The translations under genes were made by a program, and so were the position numbers. From an uncultured bacterium (GTDB taxonomy: Bacteria > Bacteroidota > Bacteroidia > Chitinophagales > CAIOSU01), in contig CAIOSU010000176.1 in the NCBI GenBank assembly GCA_903861055.1, positions 1 to 17,248 on the forward strand: a stretch of DNA of 17,248 bases, written 5' to 3'. Positions 6,644 through 12,679 of the stretch are shown piece by piece. Each line of letters opens with the position of its first letter. Within the stretch, counting starts at the first letter, position 1. A model generated the notes under the pieces. It did no database searches and was not told the origin of the DNA. It saw only the letters and a program-made list of their open reading frames with translations.

Positions 6644-7726
6644 ATGAATCAATCCAGCATGCAAACCAACAATACCCCAACCGCCAAAGGGCAAGCTTCT
6701 TGGCGCTGCCCATCAAATATTGCCTTGGTAAAGTATTGGGGCAAAAAGGGCAAACAAATACCGAGCAACCCAAGCATCAGCTTTACGCTAAACGATGCCC
6801 ATACGGATATGCAGTTGGCTTGGGTATCGAAAAATACAAAAGGCATTGCACTAGAGTTCTTATTCGAAGGCCATGTAAATGAAGCTTTCGGTAATAAAAT
6901 CGTTAAGTTTTTAGAGAGCATTTTGGTTGATATGCCATTTTTGGAGCAGTATAGCTTGTGCATATCATCAACTAATTCATTCCCACACTCTACAGGTATT
7001 GCCTCCTCGGCCAGCAGCATGAGTGCTTTGGCCATGTGCCTTTGCAGCATGGAGGCCGAGCTGAAAGGCTTGCCACAAGATGACGCTTTCTATCAGCGCG
7101 CTTCGCATTTTGCACGCTTGGCCAGCGGTAGCGCATGCCGCTCGATATACGGGGGCTTGGTTCAGTGGGGCGCAACTGCCGCAATGGCAGGTAGCAGCGA
7201 CTTGTATGGCACGCCGCTGAGCAACAGCGAAATACACCCCGAATTTAGGCACTACAAAGATGCCGTATTGATTGTAAGCCGCAGGGAGAAAGAAGTTAGC
7301 AGTCGCGCGGGCCATGCCCTTATGGACGGCCACCCATACGCCGAGGCCCGATATGCGGATGCCGATAAAAATTTGGCACAATTATTAGCAGCTATACGCG
7401 AGGGCAACGTGGCAACATTTATCCGCTTGGTAGAGCACGAGGCGCTTTCTTTGCATGCGTTAATGATGGTCTCAAACCCTTCGGTGGTATTGTTTAAGCC
7501 CAATACTTGGGAAATTATTAACCGATTGCGAACATTTAGGCAAGAAACGGGTTGTAATGTGTGTTTCACGCTCGATGCCGGGCCCAATGTGCATATATTG
7601 TACCCTGAAAGCGCAAGCGAGGCGGTGGAAACATTTATAAAAGAAGAACTTGTTGTATATTGCGAGGGCAATTACTGGATTGCTGACCGTGTTGGCAGCG
7701 GCCCTTTAAAATTGGGACATGACTAA
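6644..7726 (+). CDS. mvaD: Diphosphomevalonate decarboxylase
   Basis: Cytoplasmic enzyme that phosphorylates and decarboxylates mevalonate 5-diphosphate to isopentenyl diphosphate using ATP, the last step of the classical mevalonate route. 360 residues, usual length. NIALVKYWGK (25-34) carries the conserved Lys. SNPSIS (41-46) keeps the conserved Asn. The phosphate-binding loop is GIASSAS (118-124), preceded by the PHST variant of the usual PTAAG. GSACRS contains the conserved Arg (R166). DAGPN (311-315) supplies the catalytic Asp. All residues needed for decarboxylation are present, so this should be a true decarboxylase and not a kinase paralogue. The start is ATG 6644; a second ATG at residue 6 is possible. 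The 3' end overlaps the mevalonate kinase start by 8 bp, indicating translational coupling. Confidence 0.96.
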   Translation: MNQSSMQTNNTPTAKGQASWRCPSNIALVKYWGKKGKQIPSNPSISFTLNDAHTDMQLAWVSKNTKGIALEFLFEGHVNEAFGNKIVKFLESILVDMPFLEQYSLCISSTNSFPHSTGIASSASSMSALAMCLCSMEAELKGLPQDDAFYQRASHFARLASGSACRSIYGGLVQWGATAAMAGSSDLYGTPLSNSEIHPEFRHYKDAVLIVSRREKEVSSRAGHALMDGHPYAEARYADADKNLAQLLAAIREGNVATFIRLVEHEALSLHALMMVSNPSVVLFKPNTWEIINRLRTFRQETGCNVCFTLDAGPNVHILYPESASEAVETFIKEELVVYCEGNYWIADRVGSGPLKLGHD

Positions 7727-8678
7727 GGTAAAACGCGAGCGGGAAGGCTCCTTTAATTCTAAGATACTGTTGTTCGGCGAATACGGTATCATCCAAAACT
7801 CCATGGGGCTATCTATCCCTTACGATAGTTTTAAAGGTAACCTCGCATTTAAAAGCGAAGGCCAACCATCGCCTGATAGCACCACCGAGAGCAATGCATC
7901 CTTGTTGCGCTTTGCAACTTACTTAAAGACATTACAAGACAGTGGGGAGCTACATGCCCAAATGGACATGGAGCGCCTGTTTGCAGATATTGAGCGTGGT
8001 ATCTATTTCGAATCGAGCATACCACAGGGCTTCGGCGTGGGTAGTTCGGGCGCGTTGGTAGCCGCCTTGTACGATGAATACGCCATCAATAAAGTAGAGG
8101 CGAACGAAATCAATAAAAAAGGCTTGAAAGAGCTTAAAAAGGTCTTCTCTCAAATGGAGTCTTATTTCCACGGCACTAGCTCTGGTATGGATCCATTGAT
8201 TTGCTATATCGATTTGCCTGTACTTATTAAGAGCAAAACCAATTTGGATACCGTGGTGTTGCCTGAAGAAAAGGCCGGCCAAGGTGCCATCTTCTTGATT
8301 GATACTGGTCGCCCGGGCCGCACACAGCCCTTGGTGCAGTACTTTTTAGAGAAATGCCAAGAGAAAGCTTTTGTGGACATGTGCCGCGAGAAATTTATCC
8401 CCTACAACGACCAGTGTATTAAAGACTTCCTAAAAGGCGAAACCAAATCGCTTTTTGCCAACCTGTACCACCTCTCTTATTTTTTGCTAGAAAACCTAGA
8501 ACCCATGGTGCCGAAGCTTTTCCGCGGCGTATGGAAACGTGGTTTGGACAGCGGTGCTTATTACCTCAAGCTTTGCGGCTCCGGCGGCGGTGGCTTCATC
8601 CTCGGCTTCACTGAAGATCTAGAAAAAGCAAAAGAACAACTCGGCGAACACCAGATTAAGGTGATTAAACGGTTTTAA
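7719..8678 (+). CDS. Mevalonate kinase (GHMP superfamily)
   Basis: Phosphorylates mevalonate to 5-phosphomevalonate with ATP. 319 residues. GHMP motif 1 is SKILLFGEYGI (14-24). The ATP loop is IPQGFGVGSSGAL (101-113). Motif MESYFHGTSSGMDP (146-159) holds the candidate catalytic Asp (D158), typical of mevalonate kinases. Motif 3 is KLCGSGGGGF (284-293). The ATG lies within the last codons of mvaD (8-bp overlap), so the two are surely one transcript. With MvaD and the GYDIA kinase it completes mevalonate to isopentenyl diphosphate. HMG-CoA synthase and reductase are not in the window. A homologous phosphomevalonate kinase role cannot be excluded from sequence, but the SGMDP motif favours mevalonate kinase. 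Confidence 0.9.
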   Translation: MTKVKREREGSFNSKILLFGEYGIIQNSMGLSIPYDSFKGNLAFKSEGQPSPDSTTESNASLLRFATYLKTLQDSGELHAQMDMERLFADIERGIYFESSIPQGFGVGSSGALVAALYDEYAINKVEANEINKKGLKELKKVFSQMESYFHGTSSGMDPLICYIDLPVLIKSKTNLDTVVLPEEKAGQGAIFLIDTGRPGRTQPLVQYFLEKCQEKAFVDMCREKFIPYNDQCIKDFLKGETKSLFANLYHLSYFLLENLEPMVPKLFRGVWKRGLDSGAYYLKLCGSGGGGFILGFTEDLEKAKEQLGEHQIKVIKRF

Positions 8679-8681
8679 TTT

Positions 8682-8715
8682 GGTTAGTGGTTAATTAGTT
8701 ATTGGTTATTGGTTG
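8682..8715. repeat. Heptamer array TTGGTTA, left half of an inverted pair
   Basis: Cores GGTTA, GGTTA, AGTTA, GGTTA and GGTTG begin at 8682, 8689, 8697, 8704 and 8711, spaced 7 bp with one 8-bp step. The stretch ATTAGTTATTGGTT (8694-8707) has a perfect 14-bp reverse complement at 8840-8853. Confidence 0.85.
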
Positions 8716-8746
8716 TGTTGCGTTTTGCTCCTAAACAGTACTCATT

Positions 8747-8777
8747 CCTTTGCGACCTTTGCGCTTTTCTCTTTGCA
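8747..8777. repeat. CCTTTGCG-type dispersed repeat cluster
   Basis: CCTTTGCG occurs at 8747-8754 and 8756-8763, and CTTTGCA at 8771-8777. They lie between the two halves of the TTGGTTA inverted pair, in the gap between mevalonate kinase and the aldehyde dehydrogenase. Similar CTTTGCG strings are, from memory, common in Bacteroidota intergenic DNA. Confidence 0.55.
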
Positions 8778-8839
8778 CGTGTTTGCTTGTCTAGGCTCCG
8801 ACGAGGCGGTTAAACAAACACCACCAGCCAATACAAATA

Positions 8840-8862
8840 AACCAATAACTAATAACCAATCC
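8840..8862. repeat. Heptamer array, inverted half (AACCAATAACTAAT...)
   Basis: On the minus strand this reads GGATTGGTTATTAGTTATTG and onward, the same family as 8682-8715. Together the halves could form a large stem with a loop of about 130 nt, just upstream of the aldehyde dehydrogenase start at 8905. Confidence 0.85.
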
Positions 8863-8904
8863 ACCTAAAAACCCTAAATTAGCGGCTTAAATCCCCGTTT
8901 TTAA

Positions 8905-10269
8905 ATGGACATTCTTAATCCAGCAACTGGCGCATTAATTGCCACTTTGCCTGATACTACTACCGAGCAAGCTCAACAGAAATATGATACGGCCTGCACC
9001 GCACAACCCGCTTGGGCTGCGAAGCCACTAAGTGAGCGTTTGCAAGCCATCGATAAGTTCTATCACTTGTTGGCCGACCATGCAGATAAGCTAGCGGAAG
9101 TAACTACCAGCGAAGTAGGCAAGCCATTGGGACAAAGTAAAGGTGAGATTAATGGTGCTCGCAAACGCATCAAGTTTTTCTTAGACCAAAGCGCCCGTTA
9201 CCTAGCCGACGAAGTAGCCTATGAGGAAGAAGGATTGAAAGAAATCATCCGCTACGAGCCATTGGGCGTTATCGGTAACATCTCTGCCTGGAACTACCCT
9301 TACCTAGTGGGCGTAAACGTGTTTATACCTGCTTTGATAGCAGGCAATGCCGTTTTGTACAAGCCATCGGAGCATGCTACCCTTACAGGCCTTAAAATAC
9401 GCGACTTGCTTTTCGAAGCTGGCGTACCACAAGAGGTGTTTCAAGTAGTAGTTGGTGCGCGTGAGGCTGGCGAGGCTTTGTTGAACTTGCCATTGGATGG
9501 ATATTACTTTACCGGTTCTTTCCGCACTGGGCAGTACATTTACGAGCGTGTGGCGCCTAAAATGGTGCCTTGCCAACTTGAGTTGGGCGGCAAAGACCCA
9601 TTGTATGTGCCTAACGATGTAAAAGACGTAAACAACGTAGCCGTAAACGCTGCCGAAGGTGCTTTTTACAACAATGGCCAGAGCTGCTGCGCCGTGGAAC
9701 GCATATATGTGCATGAAGGCATTTACGATGAGTTTGTAGAAGCCTTTGTGAAAGAAACCCAAAGCTATAAGTTGGGTCAGCCTACCGAAGAAGGGGTATT
9801 TCTAGGTGCATTAACCCGTAAAGACCAATTGACTGTATTGGAAGGCCAAGTGAAGGATGCTGAAGCTAAAGGCGCCAAACTATTGTTGGGCGGCCATCGC
9901 ATTGATAATGGTGGTTACTTTTTTGAGCCTACCGTGCTGACCAATGTAAACCACACCATGAAGGTAATGACCGAAGAGTCTTTCGGACCTATTATCGGTA
10001 TACAAAAGGTTGCTAACGACGAAGAAGCCATTGCATTAATGCAGGATACCGAGTACGGACTTACCGCATCGGTGTACAGCGATAGCCAAGAGCGTGGCGA
10101 AGGTATATTGAAGCAGATAAACACTGGCACTGCCTACTGGAACTGCTGCGACCGTGTGAGCCCATACCTACCATGGAGCGGCCGCAAACACTCTGGCATT
10201 GGCGCTACCCTTTCGCACATCGGCATCAGGGCCTTTACCAAGCCTAAAGGTTACCACTTGAGGGGTTGA
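8905..10269 (+). CDS. NAD(P)-dependent aldehyde dehydrogenase, succinate-semialdehyde-type
   Basis: Oxidises an aldehyde to its carboxylic acid with NAD(P)+. 454 residues, close to the short Sad/YneI-type succinate-semialdehyde dehydrogenases (about 450-460) and shorter than the ~490-residue betaine/GabD types. Visible catalytic residues are N130 in SAWNYP, K153 in LYKPSE, E226 in LELGGKDP and C261 in NNGQSCCA. Cofactor-loop FTGSFRTG is at 202-209, and C-terminal EESFGPI is typical. Asp in GGKDP, where most members have Asn, recalls the GGSDP of YneI. The 226-bp gap before it is rich in repeats, so it is probably transcribed separately from the mevalonate genes. A role in 2-aminomuconate semialdehyde oxidation with the dioxygenase at 2583 was considered, but distance and length argue against it. 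Confidence 0.9.
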   Translation: MDILNPATGALIATLPDTTTEQAQQKYDTACTAQPAWAAKPLSERLQAIDKFYHLLADHADKLAEVTTSEVGKPLGQSKGEINGARKRIKFFLDQSARYLADEVAYEEEGLKEIIRYEPLGVIGNISAWNYPYLVGVNVFIPALIAGNAVLYKPSEHATLTGLKIRDLLFEAGVPQEVFQVVVGAREAGEALLNLPLDGYYFTGSFRTGQYIYERVAPKMVPCQLELGGKDPLYVPNDVKDVNNVAVNAAEGAFYNNGQSCCAVERIYVHEGIYDEFVEAFVKETQSYKLGQPTEEGVFLGALTRKDQLTVLEGQVKDAEAKGAKLLLGGHRIDNGGYFFEPTVLTNVNHTMKVMTEESFGPIIGIQKVANDEEAIALMQDTEYGLTASVYSDSQERGEGILKQINTGTAYWNCCDRVSPYLPWSGRKHSGIGATLSHIGIRAFTKPKGYHLRG

Positions 10270-10273
10270 TTTG

Positions 10274-10301
10274 GTCCATAGTCCGTAGTCGATAGTCAAT
10301 G
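10274..10301. repeat. Degenerate heptamer array GTCCATA, 4 units
   Basis: GTCCATA, GTCCGTA, GTCGATA and GTCAATG are spaced exactly 7 bp apart, beginning 5 bp after the aldehyde dehydrogenase stop. Confidence 0.85.
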
Positions 10302-10316
10302 TAAAGCATTTTTGCT

Positions 10317-10337
10317 GTGGACCTTAGTCCATCGACC
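10317..10337. repeat. Heptamer array ATCGACC, 3 units (opposite orientation to 10274-10301)
   Basis: GTGGACC, TTAGTCC and ATCGACC at 7-bp spacing are reverse-complement relatives of the GTCCATA units 16 bp earlier. The two arrays fill the short gap between the convergent aldehyde dehydrogenase and acetyltransferase genes. Confidence 0.75.
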
Positions 10338-10344
10338 GTTTACT

Positions 10345-10776
10345 TCAAAGAAACTTCAAATAATGGTAGCCTCTGGCTATAAAGCCTTCGCGGTAATAAA
10401 AGCGGTGGGCTTTGAAGTTTTCTACATACGCATCCAGCATCATTATTTTGCAATCATTGGCCCGGGCTTCGTTTTCCAGCCAATCAACCATCTGTTTGCC
10501 TACTCCGGCATTGCGGTAGTTGGTGTCCACCACAAAATTGTCTATCTCTAGGTACTTGCCGCTGTATAGCTTGGTGGCCATCCAGTATCCCGAAATGCCG
10601 GCACAGGTTTCCCCATCGTAAGCCAATACTTGGTAGTAGTTGTGCGGCACCATCTCGGTAAGGTATTGTTCGTAGTTTTCTTGGGTTAGCGCAGCAGTCA
10701 ATTGCGTTATCAATGGCCAATTGGGCAACATTTGCTCAACAGTTGTTAGTTTGGTGAAGGTGAGGGTAGCGTGCAT
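10345..10776 (-). CDS. GNAT family N-acetyltransferase
   Basis: Small single-domain acetyl-CoA-dependent acetyltransferase, 143 residues, usual for the fold. The strand before the pyrophosphate loop is YLEIDNFVVDTNYRN, and the acetyl-CoA motif A is R-N-A-G-V-G-K (88-94), followed by the helix QMVDWLENEA. The end (FYYREGFIARGYHYL) matches motif B, where a Tyr often acts as general acid. The substrate, small molecule or protein N-terminus, cannot be deduced. It starts at ATG 10776. It converges with the aldehyde dehydrogenase and follows folA on the same strand after 123 bp. Heptamer arrays of the same ATCGACC family lie on both sides of the gene. A perfect TACCTTTG box seven bases before the ATG suggests its own, nearly leaderless promoter. 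Confidence 0.92.
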   Translation of the reverse strand: MHATLTFTKLTTVEQMLPNWPLITQLTAALTQENYEQYLTEMVPHNYYQVLAYDGETCAGISGYWMATKLYSGKYLEIDNFVVDTNYRNAGVGKQMVDWLENEARANDCKIMMLDAYVENFKAHRFYYREGFIARGYHYLKFL

Positions 10777-10783
10777 GGTATAG

Positions 10784-10791
10784 CAAAGGTA
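10784..10791 (-). promoter_or_regulatory. Candidate -7 box TACCTTTG upstream of the GNAT gene
   Basis: Minus-strand exact match to TAnnTTTG, seven bases before the acetyltransferase ATG. Transcription would start at or within a few bases of the start codon. I see no good -33 TTTG at the usual distance. Confidence 0.35.
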
Positions 10792-10873
10792 GGGAGCAAA
10801 AACTATTTTTGTATTAAGGAAATTAGGGTCGCTCTAGCCTATTCAGGTTCACTATTAACTATGCTTCTTATCC

Positions 10874-10901
10874 ATGGACCATGGGCCATCGACCATTGAC
10901 T
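10874..10901. repeat. Degenerate heptamer array ATSGACC, 4 units
   Basis: ATGGACC, ATGGGCC, ATCGACC and ATTGACT are spaced exactly 7 bp apart, possibly preceded by CTTATCC (10867-10873). The last unit overlaps the stop codon of folA. The family matches 10317-10337; both contain CCATCGACC in the same orientation. Confidence 0.85.
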
Positions 10902-11403
10902 ACAACTCAACCCTATCCCAAACCTCAAACGTAAAGGCATACTTGTGTCGTTCGTCGGCTTCGTGGGGGATGCTACCTGTTAATGTCCATTCACTTTTAT
11001 CTAGTATAGGGAAGTGCGCATCGGCATCAGGGAAGCTGGCATGCACGCGGGTAAGGTATACGCGGTTGGTTAGGGGCAACGCTTGGTGGTAAATTTCGGC
11101 ACCGCCTATTACCATTATCTCATCGGTGCCGCTATCGCGGGCCAAAATAAGGGCACTATCAATATTGCTTACTACCACGGCACCAGGGGCTTCGAAATCG
11201 GCTTGGCGGGTAATGACAATATTCAGGCGTTTTGGCAAGGCTTTGCTCAGTGCCTGAAACGTTTTGCGGCCCATTACTATGGGGTGTCCTATGGTAGTAT
11301 CCTTAAAAAACTTGAAGTCGTCGGGCAAATGCCACAGCAGGTCGTTGTGTTTGCCAATAGCATTGTCTTCGGCGGCGGCCACTACCATGCTTATCCTAGT
11401 CAT
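10900..11403 (-). CDS. folA: Dihydrofolate reductase
   Basis: NADPH-dependent reduction of dihydrofolate to tetrahydrofolate, the trimethoprim target, in the cytoplasm. 167 residues, typical chromosomal DHFR length. The N-terminal strand MVVAAAEDNAIGKHNDLLWHLP is canonical. The substrate-binding acid corresponds to D29 in LPDDFKFFK. NADPH contacts are MGRKTF (44-49) and IGGAEIY (99-105). It starts at ATG 11403 and shares ATGA with the end of thyA, so translation is coupled. Pairing with thyA is functional: thymidylate synthase produces the dihydrofolate that this enzyme recycles. The stop TAG falls in the last unit of a heptamer array, and the final codons (VEL) may be shaped by it. No resistance-type insertion is visible. 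Confidence 0.97.
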   Translation of the reverse strand: MTRISMVVAAAEDNAIGKHNDLLWHLPDDFKFFKDTTIGHPIVMGRKTFQALSKALPKRLNIVITRQADFEAPGAVVVSNIDSALILARDSGTDEIMVIGGAEIYHQALPLTNRVYLTRVHASFPDADAHFPILDKSEWTLTGSIPHEADERHKYAFTFEVWDRVEL

Positions 11404-12203
11404 ACGCTCACTGCCGCTTTAATATGTGGGTGCGGGTCGTAACCCACCAGTTCGAAGTCCTCATAAGTAAACCCGAAAATGTCTTTTATCTCGGGGTTCA
11501 GTTTCATTACTGGGAAAGGCTTCGGCTCGCGGGTAAGCTGCAAGCGCGCCTGCTCTAGGTGGTTGCTGTATAAGTGTGCATCGCCAAAGGTATGCACAAA
11601 CTCGCCCGGCTGCAGGCCCGTAATTTGTGCCACCATCAGCGTAAGCAATGCATAGCTGGCAATGTTGAAGGGCACGCCCAAAAAAACATCGGCACTGCGC
11701 TGATATAGCTGGCAGCTCAATTTGCCATCGGCTACGTAAAACTGAAACAAGCAATGGCACGGTGGCAAGGCCATGTTTTCAATATCGGCCACGTTCCAGG
11801 CGCTCACAATGTGTCGGCGGCTGTCGGGCTTGGTTTTTATTTGCTCTATCAGTTGGGTTATCTGGTCAATGTGGCGGCCATCGGCGGTAGGCCAACTGCG
11901 CCATTGGTAGCCATATACAGGGCCCAGGTTGCCGTTTTCGTCGGCCCACTCGTCCCATATCGCCACTTTGTTCTCCTTTAGGTATTTAATGTTGGTATCG
12001 CCCGACAGGAACCACAATAGCTCGTGCACAATAGAGCGTAGGTGCAGTTTTTTGGTCGTCAGTACAGGGAACCCTTCCGACAAATCGAAGCGGATTTGGT
12101 GACCGAAAATGCTATAAGTGCCCGTACCGGTGCGGTCTTCCTTTTTGGCGCCTTTGTCCAGTATCAGTTGCAGTAAATCGAGGTATTGTTGTTCGGCGTG
12201 CAT
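11400..12203 (-). CDS. thyA: Thymidylate synthase
   Basis: Methylates dUMP to dTMP using methylenetetrahydrofolate. From ATG 12203 the protein has 267 residues, matching the 264 of E. coli ThyA almost end to end. Phosphate-binding DRTGTGT is at 23-29 (R24). The catalytic Cys is C149 in PPCHCLFQF. LSCQLYQRSADVFLGVPFNIASY is the strongly conserved core, and it ends EDFELVGYDPHPHIKA. An upstream ATG at 12287 would add 28 residues, but those codons translate the AGTATCA array and have no family counterpart, so I reject it. folA follows with a 4-bp overlap. A near-consensus TAACTTTA box lies five bases before the ATG, hinting at a leaderless transcript. Confidence 0.97.
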   Translation of the reverse strand: MHAEQQYLDLLQLILDKGAKKEDRTGTGTYSIFGHQIRFDLSEGFPVLTTKKLHLRSIVHELLWFLSGDTNIKYLKENKVAIWDEWADENGNLGPVYGYQWRSWPTADGRHIDQITQLIEQIKTKPDSRRHIVSAWNVADIENMALPPCHCLFQFYVADGKLSCQLYQRSADVFLGVPFNIASYALLTLMVAQITGLQPGEFVHTFGDAHLYSNHLEQARLQLTREPKPFPVMKLNPEIKDIFGFTYEDFELVGYDPHPHIKAAVSV

Positions 12204-12222
12204 TGCAGTAAAGTTACTAAAC

Positions 12223-12257
12223 AGTATCAAGTATTGAGTATCAAGTATCAAGTATTT
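12223..12257. repeat. Heptamer array AGTATCA, 5 units
   Basis: AGTATCA, AGTATTG, AGTATCA, AGTATCA and AGTATTT follow each other at exact 7-bp spacing, ending 20 bp upstream of the thyA start codon. Read on the minus strand they would encode KYLILDTQYLIL if the longer thyA reading frame were accepted. Confidence 0.95.
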
Positions 12258-12316
12258 TGATAGAGAGTTGCTTTTAAACCAAAGCAAAGCTGCAAGGCAA
12301 CCAAGGTCTTAAAGGT

Positions 12317-12338
12317 GGGGTTTTGTCGTGTACTTTTA
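12317..12338. repeat. 22-bp direct repeat, copy 1 (upstream of thyA)
   Basis: Begins GGGGTTTTGTCGTGTACTTT and is identical over 22 bases to 14651-14672, same orientation. Looser similarity continues for about 35 bases downstream, including GCGGGTTT. The gap 12204-12679 (476 bp) has no gene. From left to right it holds the AGTATCA array, this repeat, an A/T-rich stretch (about 12375-12450), a folded segment and a terminator. Confidence 0.85.
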
Positions 12339-12481
12339 TATGGTTTGGTGCGGGTTTCGGGGGTAAGCTGAATGGGTTTAGAAACGACGGGCAACACGTA
12401 AAAAATAATTAAAGTTGAAATAGTTTTAAAATAAATAGCCCCACGGCTTGTAAAAAATGGAATGGGGTGATGGGGTACCAT

Positions 12482-12582
12482 GCATGCGGTTTAATACGCA
12501 GGTTGTAGTAGCCTGCTCATGCGACTATTCCGTTAAGGCGCAAAAGTAGGCCTGAAGTAACCTACGCGGAAAGGGGGCGCCT
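12482..12582. other. Highly folded intergenic segment, possible structured RNA
   Basis: Nested inverted repeats are packed into 100 bp. GCATG/CATGC (12482-12486, 12518-12522) encloses GCAGG/CCTGC (12498-12502, 12512-12516). Then GTTAaGGCGC/GCGCCTAAC (12532-12541, 12577-12585, one bulged A) encloses GTAGG/CCTAC (12546-12550, 12561-12565). No open reading frame and no known RNA family was recognised. It lies between the terminator of the secreted-protein gene and thyA, so it could be a small RNA or a long leader of thyA-folA. Confidence 0.4.
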
Positions 12583-12615
12583 AACAAAGGTCCTACGAAG
12601 CCACTTGTAACTGCA

Positions 12616-12656
12616 AAACAAGAGAGGCAGCCACATTGGGGCTGCCTCTCTTGTTT
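12616..12656 (-). terminator. Strong rho-independent-type terminator
   Basis: Perfect 17-bp stem AAACAAGAGAGGCAGCC / GGCTGCCTCTCTTGTTT (12616-12632 with 12640-12656) and a 7-nt loop. The arms end in A and T runs, so it could work in both directions. It begins 24 bp after the stop of the secreted repeat protein, whose transcript it should end. Confidence 0.9.
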
Positions 12657-12679
12657 GTGTATTGCCGAATGATAACAAT

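Noticed and set aside
6649..7671. Several 130-140 codon frames antisense to mvaD
   Set aside because: mvaD has complete catalytic motifs across this stretch; the antisense frames resemble nothing and lack their own start signals.
8905..10269. 2-aminomuconate semialdehyde dehydrogenase acting with the dioxygenase at 2583
   Set aside because: 6 kb apart on the opposite strand, about 40 residues too short, and no other genes of that pathway nearby.
11400..12287. Longer thyA reading frame starting at ATG 12287
   Set aside because: The extra 28 residues translate the AGTATCA array and have no counterpart in thymidylate synthases; ATG 12203 gives the family length.
12482..12632. Cobalamin riboswitch or tmRNA/6S RNA
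   Set aside because: Some G/C-rich strings look suggestive, but the conserved cores of these families are absent.
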